From positions 1 through 11,759 of the forward strand of contig JAQGJA010000113.1 in the NCBI GenBank assembly GCA_028290805.1: 11,759 bases of DNA, written 5' to 3'. The notes beneath the pieces are model-generated. The model worked only from the letters and a program-made list of their open reading frames with translations, made no database searches and was not told the DNA's origin. Source of the DNA: Alphaproteobacteria bacterium (GTDB lineage: Bacteria > Pseudomonadota > Alphaproteobacteria > Micavibrionales > SZUA-601). The translations under genes were made by a program, and so were the position numbers. Shown piece by piece: positions 5,699 to 11,759 of this stretch (position 1 is its first letter; each line of letters begins with the position of its first letter).

Positions 5699-6319
5699 AT
5701 GATTATCGCCGATATCCTGTTTTACGTCTTCGCCACCATCCTGCTGCTCAGCGCGATGGTGGTGATCGGCGCGCGCAATGCAGTGCATTCGGTGCTGTTC
5801 CTGATTCTGGCGTTTTTCAATGCGGCGGGGATTTTTGTGCTGCTGGGCGCGGAATATGTGGCCATGCTGCTGGTGATTGTTTATGTCGGGGCAGTGGCGG
5901 TTTTGTTCCTGTTTGTCGTCATGATGCTGGATATCGCGGCGGTCAAACGCGTCGATCTGCGGCGCAAGCATCTTATGGCCGGGACGGTGGTCGGGGCGGC
6001 CTTGCTGGCCGAGCTGGTCCTGGTTTTCAAATCCTGGACTTCGGCCGAGGGCGCGCGCGACAATGCCCTGTTCCAGGCAATGGACGGCCAGTCCATCGGT
6101 TCCGCCCAGGCTCTGGGCAATATCCTTTATACCAATTACCTCTATCCGTTCCAGGTTTCGGGCCTGATCCTGCTGGTGGCGATGATCGGGGCCATCACCC
6201 TTACCCTGCGCCTGCGCAGCGGCATCCGCCGCCAGAATAATAATGCCCAGGTCACGCGCCGCCCATCGGAATCCATGGGTATCATCCATGTCGAATCCGG
6301 CAAAGGAGTTGAATTATGA
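5699..6319 (+). CDS. nuoJ: NADH-quinone oxidoreductase subunit J
   Basis: NuoJ (ND6 homologue) is a membrane-arm subunit whose third helix is thought to change shape as quinone chemistry drives proton transfer. The start is ATG 5699 (206 aa, MIIADILFYVFATILLLSAM); the frame stays open upstream to 5363, but that extension is the reverse of the leftward gene and lacks family character. A weak GAG lies 6 nt before the ATG. Visible are five hydrophobic helices, the conserved GAEYVAMLLVIVYVGAVAVL (about 50-69, with Glu 52 matching the conserved acid of this subunit) and LYPFQVSGLILLVAMIGAIT near the last helix. The C-terminal tail (RLRSGIRRQNNNAQVTRRPS) is polar and faces the cytoplasm. It overlaps nuoK by 4 nt (ATGA). 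Confidence 0.97.
   Translation: MIIADILFYVFATILLLSAMVVIGARNAVHSVLFLILAFFNAAGIFVLLGAEYVAMLLVIVYVGAVAVLFLFVVMMLDIAAVKRVDLRRKHLMAGTVVGAALLAELVLVFKSWTSAEGARDNALFQAMDGQSIGSAQALGNILYTNYLYPFQVSGLILLVAMIGAITLTLRLRSGIRRQNNNAQVTRRPSESMGIIHVESGKGVEL
6304..6308 (+). promoter_or_regulatory. Strong ribosome-binding site for nuoK
   Basis: AGGAG lies inside the end of nuoJ, 7 nt before ATG 6316 and 10 nt before a second ATG at 6319. The spacing favours 6316, giving the ATGA overlap with nuoJ. Confidence 0.65.
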
Positions 6320-6630
6320 TGAGTTCTGTCGGCCTGCCGCATATCTTGATCCTGTCTGCGGCATTATTTACCATCGGCGTGTTCGGGTTGTTTTTAAACC
6401 GCAAGAATATTATCATCATGCTGATGGCGGTTGAATTGATCCTGCTGGCCGTCAACCTGAATTTCGTGGCGTTTTCCGCCTTTTTGCAGGATACGACCGG
6501 CCAGGTTTTCACTTTGTTCGTGCTCACGGTCGCTGCGGCGGAATCGGCTATCGGCTTGTCGATCCTGGTTACGTTCTTCCGCAATTTTGGGTCGATCGAG
6601 GTCGAAACCGGCAGCGAGATGAAGGGATAA
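6316..6630 (+). CDS. nuoK: NADH-quinone oxidoreductase subunit K
   Basis: NuoK (ND4L homologue) is the small three-helix subunit next to NuoJ that carries two membrane glutamates of the central proton path. The 104-aa product has three helices, with FGLFLNRKNIIIMLMAVELI (23-42) and VFTLFVLTVAAAESAIGLSI (64-83). Glu 40 and Glu 76 correspond to the two essential glutamates known in E. coli (E36 and E72). The tail FFRNFGSIEVETGSEMKG is typical of alphaproteobacterial NuoK. The start overlaps the nuoJ stop, and nuoL follows after 5 nt. Confidence 0.98.
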   Translation: MMSSVGLPHILILSAALFTIGVFGLFLNRKNIIIMLMAVELILLAVNLNFVAFSAFLQDTTGQVFTLFVLTVAAAESAIGLSILVTFFRNFGSIEVETGSEMKG

Positions 6631-6635
6631 GAACC

Positions 6636-8567
6636 ATGTCTTTAGGCGCTGCCGTCGTATTTCTTCCCCTTATCGCCTCGGCCATTGCCGGGTTCGGCCA
6701 CCGTTTGATCGGCGCAAAAGCCGCGCAAGCCATTACCTGCCTGGCCGTTATCGCTGCCGCCGTCTGTTCAGTGATCCTGTTTTCCCGCGTGGCGCTAGAC
6801 CATGCCGTAATTACCCAGCCGCTTTTGACCTGGATTACCTCGGGTGATTTCACGATGGATTGGGGCATCCGTATCGACACGCTGACCGCCGTGATGCTGG
6901 TCGTGGTGACGGTGGTGTCCGCCGTGGTGCATCTCTATTCCCTAGGGTATATGCATGAAGACCAGCATATCTCGCGCTTTATGAGCTATCTCAGCCTGTT
7001 CACTTTTGCCATGCTGATGCTGGTGACCTCCGATAATTTGCTGCAGATGTTTTTTGGCTGGGAAGGGGTTGGGCTTGCGTCTTATTTGCTGATCGGTTTC
7101 TGGCACCACAAAAATTCCGCCAATGCAGCGGCGATGAAGGCGTTTATCGTCAACCGCGTGGGCGATTTCGGTTTTGAACTTGGCATCATGCTGACGTTCT
7201 GGATCACCGGTTCGGTCCAGTTCGAAGCGATTTTCGCGAAACTGCCCGATCTGGCCGATATGCAGTTCATCTTCTGGGGCCATTCTTTCCACGCATTGAC
7301 CCTTGCAACATTTTTGCTGTTCATCGGCGCGATGGGCAAGTCGGCGCAGTTGGGTTTGCATACCTGGCTGCCCGATGCGATGGAGGGACCGACGCCGGTT
7401 TCGGCATTAATTCACGCCGCAACGATGGTAACGGCAGGGGTCTTTATGGTGGCGCGCCTGTCGCCGATGTTCGAAGCGGCGCCGGATACGCTGGCTTTTG
7501 TTACAATCTTGGGCGCTCTGACGGCCTTGTCCGCCGCTTTCATGGCATTGACGCAAACCGATATCAAGCGCGTCATCGCTTATTCCACCATGTCGCAACT
7601 GGGTTATATGTTCATGGCTTTGGGCGTCGGTGCGTATGGCGCGGCTGTCTTCCATTTAATGACCCATGCGTTTTTCAAGGCGCTGCTGTTTTTGGGCGCA
7701 GGGTCAGTCATTCATGCCTTGCATCATGAACAGGATATGCGGCATATGGGCGGCGTCTGGAAGAAAATTCCGATCACTTACGCTTATATGTGGATTGGCA
7801 ACCTGGCCTTGGCCGGGATCCCGTTTTTCGCGGGCTATTATTCCAAGGATATGATTCTGGAAGCCACCTATGCCGCAGGGCCCGGCATCGGCCAGTTTGC
7901 CTATTGGGCCGGAATCGTTGCCGCGTTTATGACGGCGTTTTATTCCTGGCGTTTATTATGGCTGACATTCCATGGCACACCGCGCATGGATCACCATACT
8001 TTTGATCATGCGCATGAAGCACCGAAAATCATGTGGATGCCGTTACTAATACTGGCCGCCGGGGCGTTATTCGCTGGCTGGTGGGGCCATGATTATTTCA
8101 TTGGCGAAGACCGTTTTGAGTTCTGGGGCAACAGCCTTGTCATCGGCGAACACGATATCATCCACCGCGCCCATGAAGGGCCGCATTGGGCTGCTTATCT
8201 GCCGACCGTCATGGGTGTGATCGGCATCGTTTTGGGGATTTTCCTGTATGGCCGCCGCCGCGATATTCCAGGCAAGATTGCGCACAAATTTGCGCTCCTT
8301 TATCGCCTTTCGCTGCATAAGTTTTATATCGACGAACTGTACAACAAGCTGTTCGTCCATCCCGCCTGGCGCCTGGGCAGCTTTTTCTCCGGCAGCGATA
8401 AACAGTTCATCGACGGCATTGGGCCCGATGGCGTTGCCGCCTTCAGCGAGCGGACCTCGCGCCGCTTCAGCCGTTTCCAGACCGGTTTCATCTTTAACTA
8501 TGCCTCTATCATGGTCGCGGGCGTGGTGCTTTTCCTTGGCTTCTTATTATGGACGTATTGGTCATGA
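6636..8567 (+). CDS. nuoL: NADH-quinone oxidoreductase subunit L
   Basis: NuoL (ND5 homologue) is the distal antiporter-like proton-pumping subunit. The 643-aa product has the expected length, a proton-translocation core, and a long C-terminal lateral helix that runs along the membrane arm (IAHKFALLYRLSLHKFYIDE onward) ending in a last membrane helix (ASIMVAGVVLFLGFLLWTYW). Key sites are visible: Glu 143 in FFGWEGVGLASYLLIGFW, Lys 235 in GAMGKSAQLGLHTWLPDAME and His 260 in GPTPVSALIHAATMVTAG, plus the IKRVIAYSTMSQLGYMFMAL signature. GAAGGGA about 10 nt before the ATG at 6636 is a good ribosome-binding site. It overlaps nuoM by 4 nt. No key residue is missing. Confidence 0.98.
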   Translation: MSLGAAVVFLPLIASAIAGFGHRLIGAKAAQAITCLAVIAAAVCSVILFSRVALDHAVITQPLLTWITSGDFTMDWGIRIDTLTAVMLVVVTVVSAVVHLYSLGYMHEDQHISRFMSYLSLFTFAMLMLVTSDNLLQMFFGWEGVGLASYLLIGFWHHKNSANAAAMKAFIVNRVGDFGFELGIMLTFWITGSVQFEAIFAKLPDLADMQFIFWGHSFHALTLATFLLFIGAMGKSAQLGLHTWLPDAMEGPTPVSALIHAATMVTAGVFMVARLSPMFEAAPDTLAFVTILGALTALSAAFMALTQTDIKRVIAYSTMSQLGYMFMALGVGAYGAAVFHLMTHAFFKALLFLGAGSVIHALHHEQDMRHMGGVWKKIPITYAYMWIGNLALAGIPFFAGYYSKDMILEATYAAGPGIGQFAYWAGIVAAFMTAFYSWRLLWLTFHGTPRMDHHTFDHAHEAPKIMWMPLLILAAGALFAGWWGHDYFIGEDRFEFWGNSLVIGEHDIIHRAHEGPHWAAYLPTVMGVIGIVLGIFLYGRRRDIPGKIAHKFALLYRLSLHKFYIDELYNKLFVHPAWRLGSFFSGSDKQFIDGIGPDGVAAFSERTSRRFSRFQTGFIFNYASIMVAGVVLFLGFLLWTYWS

Positions 8568-10039
8568 ACCACTGGCCGCTGATTTCCTTTCTGGTTTTCC
8601 TGCCGATCTTAGGCATTGTTTGCCTTGCGCTGCATCCGATGAAAAGCGATTGCCAGCTGCGTTTTGCTAAATATTTCACACTTGGACTGACGGTTGTCAA
8701 TTTCGCCGCGTCCTTGTTCCTGTTAAAGGATTTCGACACGGCGCAAACCGGTTTCCAGTTCGTCGAAAACGCCCCCTGGTGGCCGTCATTGGGCCTGAAT
8801 TACCATGTCGGGATTGATGGTATTTCGCTTTGGCTTGTCCTGCTTTCCACTTTCCTGATGCCGATCTGTATTGCCTGTTCCTGGGACAGCATCCAGCACC
8901 GGCTCAAGGAATATCTGATGGCGTTTCTGCTTTTGGAAACGATGATGATCGGCGCTTTTGTGTCGCTGGATACCATCCTGTTCTATGTGTTTTTCGAAGG
9001 CCTGTTGATCCCGATGTTTATCCTGATCGGCGTCTGGGGCGGGCCGCGCCGGGTTTATGCCTCGTTTAAATTCTTTTTGTATACGCTGCTGGGTTCCGTC
9101 CTGATGCTGGTCGCGTTGATCGCGCTGTATCTGCAAACGAAAACCACCGACATTACCGTGCTGATGAATGCCGATATCCCGGGCAATATCCAGCTCTGGC
9201 TGTGGTGGGCCTTCTTTATTTCCTTTGCCGTCAAGATGCCGATGTGGCCGGTCCATACCTGGCTGCCCGATGCCCACGTCGAAGCGCCGACTGCGGGTTC
9301 GGTTATCCTTGCTGGTGTCCTCCTTAAAATGGGCGGCTATGGGTTCCTGCGTTTCTCTTTGCCGATGCTGCCTGACGCTTCGATCCAGTACGCCCCCATC
9401 GTCATGGCGCTCAGCGTAATTGCCATTATCTATACCTCGCTGGTGGCGCTGGCCCAGACAGACATGAAAAAGATGATCGCTTATTCCTCGGTGGCGCATA
9501 TGGGGTATGTGACGCTTGGATTGTTTTCGTTTAACCAGCAAGGCATCGATGGCGCGATGTTCCAGATGCTGTCGCACGGGATTGTCTCGGCCGCCTTGTT
9601 TCTTTGCGTCGGGGTGGTTTATGACCGCCTGCATACGCGTGACCTTGGCCGTTATGGCGGGCTGGTCAATAATATGCCGCGCTATGCCGTGGTCTTTATG
9701 CTGTTCACGCTGGCCTCGGTCGGCTTGCCGGGGACGGGCGGTTTCGTCGGCGAATTCCTTTCCCTGCTGGGTGCGTTCCGCGCCAATACGATGTATGCCA
9801 CACTGGCGACATCAGGCCTGATTTTGGGCGCGTGTTATATGTTGTGGCTGTACCGGAAAGTCATCTTTGGCGTCCTGGACAAAGACGATGTCAAAGCCAT
9901 GACCGATCTGTCCTGGCGTGAAATTCTGATCTTTGTACCACTCGTCATCCTGGTCTTCTGGATGGGCATTTATCCGACCACTTTCCTCAAGCCGATGCAG
10001 CCTGCCATTCACCAGGTCATCGCGCGCCTTGCGCCGTAA
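8564..10039 (+). CDS. nuoM: NADH-quinone oxidoreductase subunit M
   Basis: NuoM (ND4 homologue) is the second antiporter-like proton pump of the membrane arm. The ATG at 8564 is chosen (491 aa, MNHWPLISFLVFLPILGIVC) because it forms the ATGA overlap with nuoL and matches the usual N-terminus; an ATG five codons upstream at 8549 lacks a ribosome-binding site. Key residues are present: Glu 145 in YVFFEGLLIPMFILIGVWGG, Lys 224 in FAVKMPMWPVHTWLPDAHVE, Lys 255 in GVLLKMGGYGFLRF and Glu 397 in GTGGFVGEFLSLLGAF. The motif QTDMKKMIAYSSVAHMGYVT (298-317) is typical of the family. A 15-nt gap separates it from nuoN. Confidence 0.98.
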   Translation: MNHWPLISFLVFLPILGIVCLALHPMKSDCQLRFAKYFTLGLTVVNFAASLFLLKDFDTAQTGFQFVENAPWWPSLGLNYHVGIDGISLWLVLLSTFLMPICIACSWDSIQHRLKEYLMAFLLLETMMIGAFVSLDTILFYVFFEGLLIPMFILIGVWGGPRRVYASFKFFLYTLLGSVLMLVALIALYLQTKTTDITVLMNADIPGNIQLWLWWAFFISFAVKMPMWPVHTWLPDAHVEAPTAGSVILAGVLLKMGGYGFLRFSLPMLPDASIQYAPIVMALSVIAIIYTSLVALAQTDMKKMIAYSSVAHMGYVTLGLFSFNQQGIDGAMFQMLSHGIVSAALFLCVGVVYDRLHTRDLGRYGGLVNNMPRYAVVFMLFTLASVGLPGTGGFVGEFLSLLGAFRANTMYATLATSGLILGACYMLWLYRKVIFGVLDKDDVKAMTDLSWREILIFVPLVILVFWMGIYPTTFLKPMQPAIHQVIARLAP

Positions 10040-10054
10040 ACGGGAACCTTACTT

Positions 10055-11491
10055 ATGAATCTTGCCTTATTCCTGCCCGCCATCGCCGAAATCTTTCTTG
10101 CGTTCGCAGCGCTTGTGGTCGTGATCTTGGGCGCGTTTTCCAAGCCGTCGACGGCTACGGGCTGGTTTTATGTGGCCATGCTGGCGATCGTTTTTTCTCT
10201 GATTCTGGCAGTGCGCAAATATACCGGCATCACCATGGCGTTCGACCGCATGTTTATCCAGGATAATCTGGCGCTTGCCTTCAAATGCATGATCGGCGCG
10301 GGCGCGTTTCTGGCACTGGCTTTGTCTATTCCTTATTTCACCCGCCGCAATGCCGCGAAATTCGAATATCCGCTGATTATTCTGCTGGCCACTATTGGCA
10401 TGTTCGGCATGGTCTCGGCCCAGGATTTTCTTGGCCTGTATGTATCGCTGGAATTGCAAAGCCTGTCTTTATATGTGTTGGCTTCTTTTCACCGCGACGA
10501 CCGCCTCAGCGCTGAAGCGGGGCTGAAATATTTCTTCCTCGGCGCGCTATCCTCGGGTATTTTGCTGTACGGAATTTCATTATTGTACGGCTATACGGGC
10601 AGCACATCCTACATCACCATTGCCAATACGCTGGCCGCGCATGAAGTCGTCAATCCCGGCGTCATTATCGGCCTGGTCCTGGTCTTGTGCGGCATCGGTT
10701 TCAAAGTCGCGGCTGCCCCGTTTCATATGTGGGCGCCGGATGTTTATCAGGGCGCACCGACACCGGTTACAGCTTTATTCGCCATGGCGCCAAAAGCCGC
10801 CGCTATCGGCGTGATCTGCCGCCTGATCAGTTCGCCTTTCGCGCCGGTCTTTGAACAGACCCAGCAGATATTGGTCGCCTTATCCATCATTTCCATGGCT
10901 GTCGGTGCTTTTGCCGCCATTGCCCAGCGCAACGTCAAACGCCTGATGGCCTACAGCTCAATCGGCCATATCGGTTTTATTTTATTGTCACTGGCTGCAG
11001 GCGGGCAGGCGGGGATCAACGGCGCGATCTTCTACAGCGTTATTTATATCATCATGAGCGCGGGTTCCTTTGCCACCATCCTGGCCGTCTATGACGCGCA
11101 TGAAGGCGACGAACAGACGGCGTATTTTTCTGGCCTGGCCAAGCGCCACCCGGTCTTTGCCGCCAGCTTTGCCGCCCTGTTATTATCGATGGCCGGCATC
11201 CCGCCTTTCGTTGGCTTCTTTGCTAAGGTCGCTGTATTTACCGCAGCCGTGCAGGCGAATTTGACCTGGCTTGTGGTCCTGGGCGTTTTGTTCAGCGTGG
11301 TTTCGGCCTTTTACTATCTGCGCCTGATCAAAATCATGTATTTCGATGCACCCTTCGAGGACGCCGCCGTGCTGACGCCTTCGCGCCTTTGGGTTTTTAT
11401 TGCGGTTTTGTCGGCCTTGCTCAACCTGGCCTTGCTGATTTACCCAGCACCGTTAAGCCAGTTCGCCAGCTGGGCCAGCCAGTTGCAGTGA
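10055..11491 (+). CDS. nuoN: NADH-quinone oxidoreductase subunit N
   Basis: NuoN (ND2 homologue) is the antiporter-like pump nearest the NuoJ/K/A bundle. The 478-aa product has the bacterial length with about 14 hydrophobic helices. Key residues are visible: Glu 133 in LYVSLELQSLSLYVLASF, Lys 158 in AGLKYFFLGALSSGILLYG, Lys 217 in CGIGFKVAAAPFHMWAPDVY and Lys 247 in TALFAMAPKAAAIG. RNVKRLMAYSSIGHIGFILL is the conserved broken-helix region. GGGAA about 11 nt before ATG 10055 is a modest ribosome-binding site. It is the last nuo gene, and its stop overlaps the birA start by 4 nt, tying complex I expression to the next gene. Confidence 0.98.
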   Translation: MNLALFLPAIAEIFLAFAALVVVILGAFSKPSTATGWFYVAMLAIVFSLILAVRKYTGITMAFDRMFIQDNLALAFKCMIGAGAFLALALSIPYFTRRNAAKFEYPLIILLATIGMFGMVSAQDFLGLYVSLELQSLSLYVLASFHRDDRLSAEAGLKYFFLGALSSGILLYGISLLYGYTGSTSYITIANTLAAHEVVNPGVIIGLVLVLCGIGFKVAAAPFHMWAPDVYQGAPTPVTALFAMAPKAAAIGVICRLISSPFAPVFEQTQQILVALSIISMAVGAFAAIAQRNVKRLMAYSSIGHIGFILLSLAAGGQAGINGAIFYSVIYIIMSAGSFATILAVYDAHEGDEQTAYFSGLAKRHPVFAASFAALLLSMAGIPPFVGFFAKVAVFTAAVQANLTWLVVLGVLFSVVSAFYYLRLIKIMYFDAPFEDAAVLTPSRLWVFIAVLSALLNLALLIYPAPLSQFASWASQLQ

Positions 11492-11759
11492 GCCGGCATT
11501 TTAAGATCCACCATTTCGACAGCATCGATTCCACGCAATTCGAAGCGCGTAAAAATATTTACGGACCCGGCGATATAATCCTCAGCGATATCCAGACCGG
11601 CGGTTATGGCAGGCGGGGCAGGGAATGGCAGTCGCCGCCAGGTAATCTGTATTGCACGCTGGTCGAAGCTTTTCCTGATTTTTCGCATCTGTCCTGGCTG
11701 GGTTATGCGGTCGGGCTTGCTTTATATGAAGCGGTCCAGCCTTTGTTAAAACAGGGGGA
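11488..11759 (+). CDS. birA: Biotin--[acetyl-CoA-carboxylase] ligase, 3'-partial
   Basis: This enzyme activates biotin with ATP and attaches it to the lysine of the biotin carrier protein of acetyl-CoA carboxylase and related enzymes. About 90 residues are visible before the window ends. The GTG at 11488 (MSRHFKIHHFDSIDSTQFEA) overlaps the nuoN TGA as GTGA. The family motifs appear in order: DSIDSTQFEARK, the biotinyl-AMP-binding loop TGGYGRRGREWQSPPGNLYC (a GRGRxGRxW variant with Tyr at the third position of the loop), then the start of the central helix (WLGYAVGLALYEAVQPLL). There is no N-terminal helix-turn-helix, so it would be a ligase without repressor function. The weak ribosome-binding site suggests coupling to nuoN. 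A birA gene directly after nuoN is a known arrangement in Alphaproteobacteria. Confidence 0.93.
   Translation, partial: MSRHFKIHHFDSIDSTQFEARKNIYGPGDIILSDIQTGGYGRRGREWQSPPGNLYCTLVEAFPDFSHLSWLGYAVGLALYEAVQPLLKQG

Noticed and set aside
5341..5700. Leftward 119-aa frame with an IAAC lipobox-like stretch that could supply a signal peptide to the leftward gene by frameshift
   Set aside because: The region before IAAC contains Asp, His and Arg and is not a convincing hydrophobic core, and the frame then runs as basic shadow sequence.
5672..6289. Leftward 205-aa frame opposite nuoJ
   Set aside because: Low-complexity polar composition and complete overlap with nuoJ mark it as a shadow.
8786..9634. 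Long leftward 282-aa frame opposite nuoM
   Set aside because: It is rich in His, Gln, Arg and Asp, typical of the reverse strand of a membrane protein gene, and fully overlaps the well-supported nuoM.
1..11759. CRISPR arrays, tRNA or rRNA genes
   Set aside because: No regularly spaced repeats and no tRNA- or rRNA-like stretch were seen; nearly all of the window is coding.

Overview
The window reads as chromosomal DNA of an alphaproteobacterium. It is dominated by the membrane-arm half of a respiratory complex I (NADH:quinone oxidoreductase) cluster: nuoH, nuoI, then nuoJ, nuoK, nuoL, nuoM and nuoN, followed at once by a biotin-protein ligase gene (birA) cut by the window end. The taxon is inferred from the NuoI and NuoK sequences, which look like the alphaproteobacterial/mitochondrial type, and from the nuoN-birA junction, an arrangement familiar from Alphaproteobacteria. 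The nuo genes have a G+C content of roughly 55-57% in rows counted by eye.

Left flank (1-2016). This part holds accessory genes, not nuoG, which would normally precede nuoH. There is a family-3 periplasmic solute-binding protein with a frameshift at an A7 run, a leftward gene of unknown function, and a DUF421 (YetF/YcaP-type) membrane protein gene with a second frameshift. The first two are clearly AT-richer than the nuo genes.

Centre (2017-5698). A short leader carries a good sigma70-like promoter and an inverted repeat ahead of nuoH and nuoI. The nuo order is then interrupted by about 2 kb: a very AT-rich ORF of unknown function (roughly 25-30% G+C), queH (epoxyqueuosine reductase, last step of queuosine tRNA modification), and a leftward gene of unknown function. 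The spacing nuoH-nuoI-ORF-queH (1-nt overlap, 8-nt gap, 4-nt overlap) suggests one transcript. The leftward gene means nuoJ onward probably needs its own promoter; a candidate lies at 5631-5658.

Right part (5699-11759). nuoJ-K-L-M-N-birA is compact and intact, with ATGA or GTGA overlaps at J/K, L/M and N/birA. NuoL, M and N are the three antiporter-like proton-pumping subunits and keep their key Glu and Lys residues. NuoJ, K and H form the quinone-proximal part of the membrane arm, and NuoI carries Fe-S clusters N6a and N6b.

I do not see a clearly new defence, mobile or RNA system. The most unusual points are the AT-rich unknown gene coupled to queH inside the complex I cluster, the antisense gene that splits the cluster, and two separate frameshifted genes in the left flank.
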